Below, piece after piece: positions 1 to 6,881 of a DNA stretch of 12,360 nucleotides. The notes under the pieces were generated by a model, which had not been told where the DNA came from, searched no databases, and saw only the letters and a list, made by a program, of their open reading frames with translations. The stretch spans positions 1 through 12,360 of the forward strand of contig DNSU01000054.1 of NCBI GenBank assembly GCA_003499585.1, given 5' to 3'. The translations under genes were made by a program, and so were the position numbers. Position 1 is the stretch's first letter; every line of letters starts with the position of its first letter. The DNA comes from Cyanobacteria bacterium UBA9579 (GTDB lineage Bacteria; Cyanobacteriota; Vampirovibrionia; Gastranaerophilales; UBA9579).

Positions 1-146
1 TGTAATGTTTTTTCTTTAGCAAATCTTTCTCTGATTAACTGTAAAACAGGCATGTCTTTATTTGCCCATTCAATCTGCTTTTTACCCTGAGGCGCAAGAT
101 TAATGTCTTTGATTTCATGCCTTACTTGAGATTCTGTCATTGTCAT
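1..146 (-). CDS. ahcY: Adenosylhomocysteinase, N-terminal 48 residues (runs off left edge)
   Basis: The reverse strand encodes a protein starting M-T-M-T-E-S-Q, then D-I-N-L-A-P-Q-G, I-E-W-A, M-P-V-L and I-R-E-R-F-A-K-E-K. This is the conserved opening of S-adenosyl-L-homocysteine hydrolase. The family hydrolyses S-adenosylhomocysteine to adenosine and homocysteine in the cytosol, which clears the product inhibitor of SAM-dependent methyltransferases. Only the N-terminal substrate-domain start is present; the NAD-binding domain lies outside. The ATG at 146 is preferred over the one at 140 because GGAG (154-157 on plus) sits 7 nt upstream of it. The gene is divergent from the sigma-factor operon. 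The family call is firm despite the truncation. Confidence 0.88.
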   Translation of the reverse strand, partial: MTMTESQVRHEIKDINLAPQGKKQIEWANKDMPVLQLIRERFAKEKTL

Positions 147-186
147 TTTTTATCTCCATATCGACTGATACAAATACTTAGTAGAT

Positions 187-195
187 AGTATAACA
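187..195 (-). promoter_or_regulatory. Extended -10 promoter for ahcY
   Basis: Read on the minus strand the site is TGTTATACT, a TGn extended -10 with TATACT. It lies about 40 nt upstream of the ahcY start. No good -35 is present 17 nt upstream (CTGGTT), as is usual for extended -10 promoters. The expected start would be near 180, giving a leader of about 30 nt. Confidence 0.5.
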
Positions 196-332
196 AATAA
201 AGATTTTAAAACCAGTTTTTAATTCTTTAGTCATTAAAAGGCTGATAGTTTGAATAAATTCTTTGTCTTTAATAGCCAAATACAATATTTGAATGATGTG
301 TTCTAACCCTTGTCCATTTAAATTTATGTTAG

Positions 333-359
333 GGAATAATTCCTGACTAATTGATTAGT
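333..359. repeat. Two adjacent perfect palindromes upstream of the sigma-factor gene (operator-like)
   Basis: GGAATAATTCC (333-343) and ACTAATTGATTAGT (346-359) are both perfect dyads and lie 2 bp apart. They end 34 bp before the sigma-factor start. Their position in the leader or promoter of the operon suggests a regulator-binding site, but the AT-rich background makes short palindromes common. No convincing -35/-10 pair was found here; TACAAT at 281-286 is the best -10 candidate. Confidence 0.35.
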
Positions 360-393
360 AATAATAAATTGACTGGGAAGATAAGGGTTATAA

Positions 394-1233
394 ATGGATA
401 CTACGGAAGGTATCATAACTAAAGCATCAAGCCAAAAACAGAAAAAGCTTTGTGATGCTGATATAGATAAACTCTGGGCTCAATATGTTCTTGACAAGAA
501 CCATAAAGAGACCAGGGATAGACTTATTGTTCAGTATATTTACCTTATTAAATATGTAGTCGGCAGACTGAGAATGAATCTTCCCGGATCTATCGCAACT
601 GATGACATTGCAGGTTATGGCGTTGAAGGTTTAATTGATGCTATTGAGCGCTTTATTCCCAGCAAAGGCGTAAGATTCGAAACCTATGCCCTTATGCGTA
701 TCAGAGGGGCTATTATAGATAGAATCAGAAGCCAGGATTGGGTACCTAGAGGTACTCAAAGAAGATTTAAAAAAATACAAAATGCCATTTTGAAACTACA
801 GCTTAAGCTAGGCAGAGCCCCTAGTACTGAAGAAATTGCAGTAGAAGTAGAAATAACTAAAGAAAAAGTTGAAAGTACTATGGCAGAAATGGAAACCAAC
901 TCTATGGTGTCCATTTATGAAAGCAGAGATTCTTCGGGTTCAGAAGGTCTGGAAATAATTGAAACCATTCAGGATACAAACTCGCCTGATCCTTTAGCTG
1001 AGCTTGAAGCTAGTGACGTTAAGAAAGAATTATCTACAGCGTTATCAAAGCTTCCTGAAAGAGAAAGAATGATTCTGGCTCTGTATTATCACGAAAATAT
1101 GACTCTAAAAGAGATCGGTGAAGCAATATCCATTTCAGAATCAAGAGTTTGTCAGCTTCACGCGCAGGCTATTATGAAATTAAGAAAATTACTGACTTCT
1201 AAAGAGTTAACAACGAGAAGAATAATAAAATGA
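394..1233 (+). CDS. Alternative RNA polymerase sigma factor, FliA/WhiG (sigma-28) family
   Basis: A 279-residue group 3 sigma factor that would direct RNA polymerase to a special promoter class. Region 2 spans about residues 41-113. Its region 2.4 contains F-E-T-Y-A-L-M-R-I-R-G-A-I-I-D, then D-W-V-P-R, the hallmark of the FliA/WhiG/SigF-like group. Region 3 spans about 125-200. Region 4 (about 213-267) has L-P-E-R-E-R and a helix-turn-helix from M236 to R264. There is no region 1.1, so it is not a housekeeping sigma. AAGGG (383-387) lies 6 nt before the ATG. The stop overlaps the next start as ATGA, which indicates translational coupling. No flagellar genes are visible, so a motility role cannot be assumed; stress or developmental control is equally possible. 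The exact regulon is unknown. Confidence 0.9.
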   Translation: MDTTEGIITKASSQKQKKLCDADIDKLWAQYVLDKNHKETRDRLIVQYIYLIKYVVGRLRMNLPGSIATDDIAGYGVEGLIDAIERFIPSKGVRFETYALMRIRGAIIDRIRSQDWVPRGTQRRFKKIQNAILKLQLKLGRAPSTEEIAVEVEITKEKVESTMAEMETNSMVSIYESRDSSGSEGLEIIETIQDTNSPDPLAELEASDVKKELSTALSKLPERERMILALYYHENMTLKEIGEAISISESRVCQLHAQAIMKLRKLLTSKELTTRRIIK

Positions 1234-1784
1234 ATCACGAAAATATAAAATTAGCATACGGAGTTTCATACTCATCAAGCACAAACGGTTATGTTGGTGC
1301 TGTCTTAATAACTGATTATAAAGGCTTTCCACTTGAATTCAGACATACTGATCCTATAACACCAACTAAAATACAGCAGGTGCTATATGGTAAAGGTCTT
1401 GAAAAATACGTTAAAGTTGACGTAATTCTGGATAGTTTACTTAAGGTTTTATCAAGCAGAATATCTATCTTACTGGTTCAGGATGATGATCTGTTAGAAT
1501 TTAAAACAGCTGATGTTGCAATAATCAGAGTTTCATCAACAAAATCACCTCCCCTATCTCAGCCGGGAGAGATTTCTAAAGTAAAAGCATCTGAATATTT
1601 ATTGCAGACATCCCATTCGAATAATCCTGTCAGATTGCAATTTAATTCGCATTTTAACTGTGAAGGGGAAGAATTTAATTCGATTATACAAACCCTGACA
1701 AATGCCGGAAAATTTATGGATATTGATGAACCTATTAACAGGGTACATAAAACACTAGAATTAGTATGCAATCAAGAAGTTTAA
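1230..1784 (+). CDS. Conserved-looking protein of unknown function, coupled to the sigma factor
   Basis: A 184-residue soluble protein that I cannot assign to a named family. The first ~70 residues look most constrained: L-A-Y-G-V-S-Y, then G-F-P-L-E-F-R, P-T-K-I-Q-Q-V-L-Y-G-K and V-D-V-I-L-D-S-L-L. There is no signal peptide and no membrane segment. Its ATG overlaps the sigma-factor TGA (ATGA), and its own end overlaps the next gene by 19 nt. It is therefore almost certainly translated from the same message and probably acts with its neighbours. An anti-sigma or sigma-regulating role is a guess from position alone. Cysteines are few and no metal-binding pattern is seen. Confidence 0.75.
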   Translation: MNHENIKLAYGVSYSSSTNGYVGAVLITDYKGFPLEFRHTDPITPTKIQQVLYGKGLEKYVKVDVILDSLLKVLSSRISILLVQDDDLLEFKTADVAIIRVSSTKSPPLSQPGEISKVKASEYLLQTSHSNNPVRLQFNSHFNCEGEEFNSIIQTLTNAGKFMDIDEPINRVHKTLELVCNQEV

Positions 1785-2617
1785 AACTTGTATATAGGCT
1801 CCTTACTACTGAAATTAGCCTTAAGAAAATATACTTTTTTCTGTTGGCAAAGATAACAGGATTAAGAGCTAATACTTATACTTATAATGTTAATAAATTC
1901 CCATATAAAATCCGCCTGTTAGAGGCTGGTAAGCAAAATGTTAAACTTAAAGAATTAAAGCCAACATATGTTTTATTAAGGCAAAAAGTAATTGAATGCA
2001 AGGTAAACCTTAATAGTTTAGTAGACTGTGTAAAAATTGAGCTGCCTAAAGTTATTGAGATTCCGCCAATATACACCATGATTAAGTGGAACCACAATAA
2101 GTTAAGTGTTATAATCCAATGCAGGCATTATTTACTGGGACTATCAGCTAATATAAATCTTATTTTAAATCAGGATTTTTCTCTGAAAACGCAAAGCAAA
2201 GTAAATAAAATTGATGAAGATTTAATAGAGCTTGACAGAAGGGTTAGAACAACAGAAGAGATTATTGAACTGTCTCCATATGTGCGTAAAGCTAAAAAGA
2301 CTGCTTTATATAAAATACCTATAGTCAAAACCCCTCTATATAAGTTGTACTTTACAGAAAGCCAGCTGGAGCATTTTAAAGATATTCTCTCAAAACAACG
2401 TAAAACAAGAAAAAGCAATATCGAGATTGTCAGCATATACGATAAAATGAATATAGATTACTATGCGTCAATTAAGCAGGATCAGGACAGAAAAAATCTG
2501 ATCTGTTATCTAAATAACAAGCCCGCTATGACAAGTAATGAAACTATGTATCATTTAATAATTGGCAGGACAAAGGATACTCAGGAAGTCATAAAAGCAT
2601 TAGCCTTACTGGATTAA
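1766..2617 (+). CDS. Hypothetical protein, third gene of the sigma-factor operon
   Basis: A 283-residue, Lys/Ile/Leu-rich basic protein that I do not recognise. It has no signal peptide and no clear membrane helix; the early stretch I-Y-F-F-L-L-A is too short. A charged central region (about 145-190) contains E-D-L-I-E-L-D-R-R-V. A second block, about 190-283, holds K-T-P-L-Y-K-L-Y-F-T. The ATG at 1766 is the only usable start, because an in-frame TAA lies 18 nt upstream and no later Met appears for about 100 residues. The Shine-Dalgarno is poor, which fits coupling to the preceding gene through the 19-nt overlap. The amino-acid mix might suit a nucleic-acid-binding protein, but no motif supports that. 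Confidence 0.7.
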   Translation: MQSRSLKLVYRLLTTEISLKKIYFFLLAKITGLRANTYTYNVNKFPYKIRLLEAGKQNVKLKELKPTYVLLRQKVIECKVNLNSLVDCVKIELPKVIEIPPIYTMIKWNHNKLSVIIQCRHYLLGLSANINLILNQDFSLKTQSKVNKIDEDLIELDRRVRTTEEIIELSPYVRKAKKTALYKIPIVKTPLYKLYFTESQLEHFKDILSKQRKTRKSNIEIVSIYDKMNIDYYASIKQDQDRKNLICYLNNKPAMTSNETMYHLIIGRTKDTQEVIKALALLD

Positions 2618-2653
2618 AAAATACATTTATAGCCAATATTTTCCCTGAAAATT

Positions 2654-2669
2654 TATACTATACTATTAT
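2654..2669 (+). promoter_or_regulatory. Tandem -10-like boxes of the repeat-protein gene
   Basis: Two overlapping TATACT hexamers (2654-2659 and 2659-2664) run into TATTAT (2664-2669). They lie about 90 nt upstream of the repeat-protein start. No strong -35 is present; TTCCCT at 2641-2646 is the only candidate at 17-bp spacing. Tandem -10 boxes of this quality outside the coding sequence support a separate promoter for this gene. Confidence 0.4.
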
Positions 2670-2681
2670 CAAGAACAGCGT

Positions 2682-2697
2682 AAACTTTATAAAGTTT
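2682..2697. repeat. 16-bp perfect palindrome in the leader of the repeat-protein gene
   Basis: AAACTTTATAAAGTTT is a perfect 8+8 dyad with no loop. It lies 12-28 bp after the last -10-like box and 59 bp before the start codon. At this place it would overlap the initial transcribed region, where a dimeric repressor commonly sits. The site contains two G/C pairs, so chance occurrence is less trivial than for an all-A/T palindrome. Confidence 0.4.
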
Positions 2698-2746
2698 GAA
2701 GCCTGCTTTTTATGACCAGTTATTGTTTAAGTAATATAAAACCCTC

Positions 2747-2750
2747 GGAG
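2747..2750 (+). promoter_or_regulatory. Shine-Dalgarno that fixes the start at 2757
   Basis: GGAG stands 6 nt before ATG 2757, ideal spacing. The upstream in-frame ATG at 2712 has no purine-rich site before it. The site therefore moves the start 15 codons downstream and puts the signal peptide at the true N-terminus. Confidence 0.75.
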
Positions 2751-2756
2751 AAAGCT

Positions 2757-3632
2757 ATGTATCTCAAAGGTTTTCTAATATTAATTATATCGTTATTCTC
2801 CTTATGTTGCCTGGAAGTTAAAGCCTATAGTGATATTGATTATATTTCTGATGCGGAGCAGAATTTATTCAATGTACAATATCGGGCTGAAACTGTAAAT
2901 AACAGGCTCAATCGGCTGGAAACTAATGTATTTGGCAATGTCAATAGCAAAATTACAACAGCTCAAAGGGTTCAAAAGCTAAAAAGTGCATTAGGCAGTT
3001 TTAATCAACCGGCACAAACTCAGCAATCAGTTCAACCACAAAAAATTATTCCACCACAACCTAATCAAATTACTAATATTCCCAAGAATGATCTGGAACA
3101 GTACCCAGTAATTGATGAAGTAGAAAAGCAGGTTCTAAATAAAATATTTCAGCAGGAAAATATCTATAAAAGACTGGAAAGACTAGAGTTGGTTATTTTT
3201 AACAGAAACTTTAATGATCCGTTAAACAGCAGAGTAGAGCGACTAAAAACTACTGTAATTGGTACACAAAATAATTCTATGGCATCAAACAACTATAGTC
3301 CTGCAAGTTTATCTAATAATTCAGCCATGCCAATGGATAGCAATTCAACAAGTACTGTATTAAGCCAGCTTGAAAAAGCAACATTTAATGCCAGTTATCA
3401 GAATGAGCCTGTTGAAGCCAGATTGGACAGACTTGAAATGCAGGTATTCAACCAAACTTCTCCTGAAGATGAAGTTGATTCCAGAGTGGAAAGACTGGCA
3501 ACAGTAATATCAGCACAACCAACAAATGAATTATATAAAGACATGTCTCAACTAAGACAATATCAATCACTAGGAGCAAAAGTGACCGCCGCAGCAATGG
3601 TCATGTTTCTTATTAAAGGGCTATTCTTCTAA
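2757..3632 (+). CDS. Exported tail-anchored protein with three RL-RLE/VF repeats
   Basis: A 291-residue protein. Residues 1-23 form a signal peptide (M-Y-L-K, then a hydrophobic core, with cleavage likely after V-K-A). Three degenerate repeats of about 50 residues follow, at about 30-80, 119-170 and 201-252. Each contains a Glu-rich helix start, a R-L-x-R-L-E core, V-F or I-F five residues later, then R-V-x-[KR]-L. Linkers are Pro/Gln-rich (82-112) and Asn/Ser-rich (171-200). The last ~19 residues are hydrophobic (A-A-A-M-V-M-F-L-I, then K-G-L-F-F) and probably form a C-terminal membrane anchor. I have seen similar repeats in proteins of the cyanobacterial/melainabacterial lineage, but the function is unknown; an envelope or scaffold role is inference. 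It converges on the aminotransferase gene with a 12-bp gap and no visible terminator. Confidence 0.78.
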   Translation: MYLKGFLILIISLFSLCCLEVKAYSDIDYISDAEQNLFNVQYRAETVNNRLNRLETNVFGNVNSKITTAQRVQKLKSALGSFNQPAQTQQSVQPQKIIPPQPNQITNIPKNDLEQYPVIDEVEKQVLNKIFQQENIYKRLERLELVIFNRNFNDPLNSRVERLKTTVIGTQNNSMASNNYSPASLSNNSAMPMDSNSTSTVLSQLEKATFNASYQNEPVEARLDRLEMQVFNQTSPEDEVDSRVERLATVISAQPTNELYKDMSQLRQYQSLGAKVTAAAMVMFLIKGLFF

Positions 3633-3644
3633 TAGAGTAGTAAA

Positions 3645-4763
3645 TTATACTTTTACAGAAAGCTCTTTAAGGCTTGATTTAATGGCTTGGGCTACCTGTC
3701 TTTGCTGATCTTCTGTTATTTCAGGGAATATTGGCAATGATAATACCTTTTTTGTCAAATCATCAGTAACAGGCAGGTCACCTTCTTTCATGCCAAGGGT
3801 TTTAAAGGCTTCTTGTAGATGAGCAGGGACAGGGTAATAGATCATTGACATAACACCTTTTTCTTTAAGCTTTTCATGAAGAGCGTCTCTTGCAGGTGTT
3901 TGAATTGTATATTGATGATAAACACAGTCTGTGCCTTCTAACTCAACAGGAGTCTGTACGCCTTCAACATCTTTTAAAAGCTCATTATATCTATATGCAG
4001 CTTCTTTTCTTTGTGTATTCCATTTATCAAGGTGCGGAAGCTTAACTCTTAAGATTGCAGCCTGAATTTCATCGAGTCGACTGTTAAAGCCCAATTCCTC
4101 ATGATAATATCTCACTTTTCCGCCATGATTTCTCAGCCCTATAATTCTATCAGCAAGAAAATCACTGTTTGTGGTAATCATGCCGCCATCGCCATAGGCT
4201 CCGAGGTTCTTGGAAGGAAAGAAGCTGAAGCAGCCGATATCTCCAAATGATCCGGTTTTTTTGCCATTATATGTCGCACCAATCGCTTGGGCACAATCTT
4301 CAATAATATATAAATTATATTTTTTGGCTAATTCAAGTATTGGCTCGATTTCAGCAGGCTGACCATATAAATGCACCGGCATAATAGCCTTTGTTTTTGG
4401 AGTTATTTTCTTTTCTAACTGAGTATAATCTATATTGAAAGTATTTGGATCAACGTCTACAAAAACAGGGGTAGCTCCAACAAGACCTATTACCTCAGCT
4501 GTAGCAAAAAAAGTAAATGAAACAGTAATAACTTCATCACCAGGGCCTATGTCTAAAGCCCTTAATGCAAGATGAAGAGCATCCGTACCATTTGCCACAC
4601 CAACAGCCCTTTTGGTTCCAACGTATTCTGCTACTTCCTGCTCAAATGATGTTACATTTTTGCCCAGAACATAAGATCCGGAAGATAAAACATCCAGAAC
4701 AGCCTTTTCCATTTGAGGTTTTAATTGCTCATATTGCTGAGTTAAATCTAAAATAGGAATCAT
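3645..4763 (-). CDS. DegT/DnrJ/EryC1/StrS-family PLP sugar aminotransferase
   Basis: A 372-residue enzyme of the family that transaminates keto-sugar nucleotides for surface polysaccharide or glycoprotein glycans, in the cytosol. The fold-type I landmarks are in order: V-A-N-G-T-D (56-61) for phosphate binding, V-S-F-T-F-F-A-T (81-88), E-D-C-A-Q (155-159, Asp and Gln near the PLP ring) and F-F-P-S-K-N-L with the Schiff-base lysine K185. R-L-D-E-I-Q-A-A and Y-Y-P-V-P-H lie towards the C-terminus. Length is typical. The start at ATG 4763 is chosen because M-I-P-I-L-D-L is the usual N-terminus and GGTGG (4769-4773) lies 5 nt upstream; a GTG at 4814 would add 17 non-family residues. A weak -10 (TATAGT, 4825-4830) lies upstream. 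The exact sugar substrate (amino-dideoxyhexose, diacetamido-uronate and so on) cannot be told; no other glycan genes are adjacent. Confidence 0.9.
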   Translation of the reverse strand: MIPILDLTQQYEQLKPQMEKAVLDVLSSGSYVLGKNVTSFEQEVAEYVGTKRAVGVANGTDALHLALRALDIGPGDEVITVSFTFFATAEVIGLVGATPVFVDVDPNTFNIDYTQLEKKITPKTKAIMPVHLYGQPAEIEPILELAKKYNLYIIEDCAQAIGATYNGKKTGSFGDIGCFSFFPSKNLGAYGDGGMITTNSDFLADRIIGLRNHGGKVRYYHEELGFNSRLDEIQAAILRVKLPHLDKWNTQRKEAAYRYNELLKDVEGVQTPVELEGTDCVYHQYTIQTPARDALHEKLKEKGVMSMIYYPVPAHLQEAFKTLGMKEGDLPVTDDLTKKVLSLPIFPEITEDQQRQVAQAIKSSLKELSVKV

Positions 4764-4768
4764 ACTTA

Positions 4769-4773
4769 CCACC
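4769..4773 (-). promoter_or_regulatory. Shine-Dalgarno fixing the aminotransferase start
   Basis: GGTGG on the minus strand lies 5 nt before ATG 4763. It supports the internal ATG rather than the upstream GTG at 4814 of the longer open frame. Confidence 0.6.
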
Positions 4774-4838
4774 AGTCTAGTCTTAATTAAATTGACATTA
4801 AATACTCTTACCACTAAATAATTTACTATACAAATAGT

Positions 4839-4867
4839 TTAACATAGCCCCTAAGAGTCTTTATAAA
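4839..4867 (+). promoter_or_regulatory. Sigma-70-type promoter facing the candidate small RNA
   Basis: TTAACA (4839-4844) and TATAAA (4862-4867) each match the consensus at 5 of 6 positions and are separated by exactly 17 bp. No plus-strand gene follows, only the hairpins at 4877-4974. The expected start is near 4874. In AT-rich DNA such pairs can occur by chance, so the support comes from the terminator about 100 nt downstream. Confidence 0.45.
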
Positions 4868-4873
4868 TTCTTT

Positions 4874-4978
4874 ACACCTGATATCAGATTTCAGGCTTGG
4901 TGAGCTGCTTTATTCACCCAAAAAGAGTGGCCAAACAAAACCAGCTCACCTTTTGAACAAGCGGGCTGGTTTTTATTG
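4874..4978 (+). ncRNA. Candidate small RNA with two mutually exclusive hairpins
   Basis: Between a plus-strand promoter and a plus-strand terminator lies about 100 nt with no open reading frame but clear structure. The 5' part has CCTGA (4877-4881) and TCAGG (4891-4895) plus the palindrome CTGATATCAG. GGTGAGCTG (4899-4907) is a perfect 9-bp complement of CAGCTCACC (4942-4950). The 3' arm of that helix shares bases 4942-4947 with the terminator stem 4937-4947/4963-4973, so both cannot form together. It matches no RNA family I know (not SRP, 6S, tmRNA or a recognised riboswitch). Read-through would be antisense to the 3' end of the peptidase gene. The alternative is that it is simply the 3' UTR and terminator of the peptidase message, read on the other strand. 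Confidence 0.35.
4937..4974. terminator. Bidirectional-looking intrinsic terminator between peptidase and aminotransferase genes
   Basis: AAAACCAGCTC (4937-4947) pairs with GGGCTGGTTTT (4963-4973), 11 bp with one G-U, around a 15-nt loop. On plus it is followed by T-T-A-T-T-G-T-T-G. On minus it follows the peptidase stop codon by about 30 nt and ends in TTTTGTTT. The minus-strand role, ending peptidase transcription, is well placed; the plus-strand role would end the candidate small RNA. Confidence 0.65.
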
Positions 4979-5002
4979 TTGTTTAACTTGCGCAAAATTT
5001 AA

Positions 5003-6796
5003 CTATGAAGCTAACTTTTTGTATTGATGCAAGTTAATTACTTTTTCATCAGGGGTTTTCTCTGTTAAACTTTCAAGTTCATTAACAAAAGCATCTGGCA
5101 TAAGCTTACTGCCGGTGAGTTTTTTCATCATTTCATTTTCTGATAAGTAGCTGCCTCTTCTGAACATCTTTTTCTCAAAGAAATCATGAGTTTTTTCTGT
5201 ATCAAGCATATCAGTGCCATATTTATTCTTAAAACTATCATGAATTTGAGATGCCATCATTTCAGCTCTTAAATAATTTTGTAAATATGCAGGATGTGAG
5301 AGAAAATGTGGCACAGAAGCCCATTCATTATTTAATTTTTCCGGAATATTTCTTCCCCTATATTTTTTATCTGTATCAAACCATAGTTTTGCAAGATCCT
5401 GATCAGGATTTCTATACATTTCTCTTTCAAAATTGAGTAATTTTAGATAATGCCGCACAAAACCCACCTGTCCTTTTTTTCTTTGCTGACTTAATCTTTC
5501 TACTAACTCATCAGGCATATTTAATTTGTCCTGAAAGAATTTTTTTTCTCTAATAGGTAAATTTTCCATTAACATAGCTACAGCTTCAGTTAAAGCAGAT
5601 GATGCTACATTTCTATCTAAATAAGGGATACGATCAGATATTCCAGCATCATAAATAGCGTGACCAGTTTCATGATTTAATGTCTCTAAAGAATTCAGAT
5701 TATTTGTCAAATTAGCTAATATTCTTATATCTTTTGATGTATCAATATCAAAACAAAACCCGTGTTGATTTTTACCCTGGCGTGGGAATATATCATAGGT
5801 AATTGGCAATTTATCCAGATCCCAACCCATCTTTTTATACATTGCCTTGGTAATTGGCAGAAGATCCTCACGATCTTTGATGTATTTATTTGCTTCTTTA
5901 ATAGGACTGTCTTCAAGCAATAAGCCATAATGCCATGGTCTTAAGTCTTCAGGTTTGATATTATAAGCTCTGGCTAATTTTTCATCATTTTCTTTGTACA
6001 TTTTTTTAGCTATTTTATCTGTTTTAGCTTCCAGATCATTCAAAAGAGTGAAAAGCTCATTTTCATTAACGCCATAACTGTTCTTTAATTTATAGCTAAA
6101 ATAGTTAGGATATCCTTGCTGTCTTGCAAAGCTGTTTCTTTGTTTAACAAGCTCAACTAAATCTCTTGCTATTACATCACCACCACCTTCTAAAGCAGTG
6201 TATATTTCTTTTCTCTTTTCAACATTTTTTTCGCTGCTTAACATCGTATTCAAATCAGCATTAGAGTATTCTTGACCATTTACTTTGCCTCTATATGCAT
6301 TAATTTTTTTTGATATATATAATTCTTTTTGATTAATCGATACTGGCTCTGAATTATGTCCGGACATCCAGCCAATTAATTTATTTAGATGGATTTTTAA
6401 TGTTGGATCATTAATCCCTTTTGCCTGAATCTTTTTTAATTTGTCACAAGTTTCATAGGTCCACAAAGGTTTATAATGTTTTTTTCTTGTATCTTGCTTA
6501 ATATCAGAAGATGCTTCTTCTTGTCCTGTATACATATTCCAATTTCTTTTTGCTGACTCAGCACTGTCCTGATGAAGTTCTCTGGCTAGAGCTTTTCTGA
6601 GTGCAAGAAATTCTTTTTCATTTTTTGTATAATTTTTCTTGCCTAAAAATGCCAGATGATAATTTCTAGTATTTAAGAAATCTCTTTCATCAATGGTTTT
6701 TTTAGAGTCAGGTTTTTGAGTGCCGGCATATATATTGTCTTTGACTTTAGTATTATTTTGATATACTGAACTTCCTTGAATTCCCAATATATTCAT
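5003..6796 (-). CDS. M3-like (oligopeptidase-type) zinc metallopeptidase
   Basis: A 597-residue gluzincin. The zinc site is H375-E-T-G-H379, with the third ligand Glu404 in L-T-E-A-V-A-M. The 25-residue distance from the second His equals that of M3 oligopeptidases. Near the C-terminus P-A-Y-L-Q-N-Y and A-E-M-M-A-S-Q match the substrate-binding Tyr/His helix of M3/M2 enzymes. The region before the site is helical and charged, as in this clan, which closes over short peptides. There is no signal peptide. The first ~60 residues are Asn/Lys-rich and probably disordered. The expected role is cytosolic cleavage of oligopeptides. M2 (ACE-like) membership is the main alternative. The Shine-Dalgarno before ATG 6796 is weak (A-A-A-G 3 nt upstream, GGAA further). 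Transcription probably ends at the hairpin 4937-4974. Confidence 0.8.
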   Translation of the reverse strand: MNILGIQGSSVYQNNTKVKDNIYAGTQKPDSKKTIDERDFLNTRNYHLAFLGKKNYTKNEKEFLALRKALARELHQDSAESAKRNWNMYTGQEEASSDIKQDTRKKHYKPLWTYETCDKLKKIQAKGINDPTLKIHLNKLIGWMSGHNSEPVSINQKELYISKKINAYRGKVNGQEYSNADLNTMLSSEKNVEKRKEIYTALEGGGDVIARDLVELVKQRNSFARQQGYPNYFSYKLKNSYGVNENELFTLLNDLEAKTDKIAKKMYKENDEKLARAYNIKPEDLRPWHYGLLLEDSPIKEANKYIKDREDLLPITKAMYKKMGWDLDKLPITYDIFPRQGKNQHGFCFDIDTSKDIRILANLTNNLNSLETLNHETGHAIYDAGISDRIPYLDRNVASSALTEAVAMLMENLPIREKKFFQDKLNMPDELVERLSQQRKKGQVGFVRHYLKLLNFEREMYRNPDQDLAKLWFDTDKKYRGRNIPEKLNNEWASVPHFLSHPAYLQNYLRAEMMASQIHDSFKNKYGTDMLDTEKTHDFFEKKMFRRGSYLSENEMMKKLTGSKLMPDAFVNELESLTEKTPDEKVINLHQYKKLAS

Positions 6797-6881
6797 TCTT
6801 TGATTCCTATTTCAAATATATTTCCAACATTTTTAGAAGAAACATAAAGATATAATATTGCTAAAAAAACAAACAAGTTTA

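Noticed and set aside
1559..1771. Minus-strand short frames at 1559-1771, 1882-2097 and 2170-2436
   Set aside because: Each is a shadow opposite a coupled plus-strand operon gene, with no ribosome site or recognisable motif.
2712..2756. Longer N-terminus of the repeat protein starting at ATG 2712
   Set aside because: No ribosome-binding site precedes 2712, and it would bury the signal peptide behind 15 polar residues. ATG 2757 has GGAG at ideal spacing.
4764..4814. GTG start at 4814 for the aminotransferase
   Set aside because: The extra 17 residues do not fit the family N-terminus. ATG 4763 has GGTGG 5 nt upstream and begins M-I-P-I-L-D-L.
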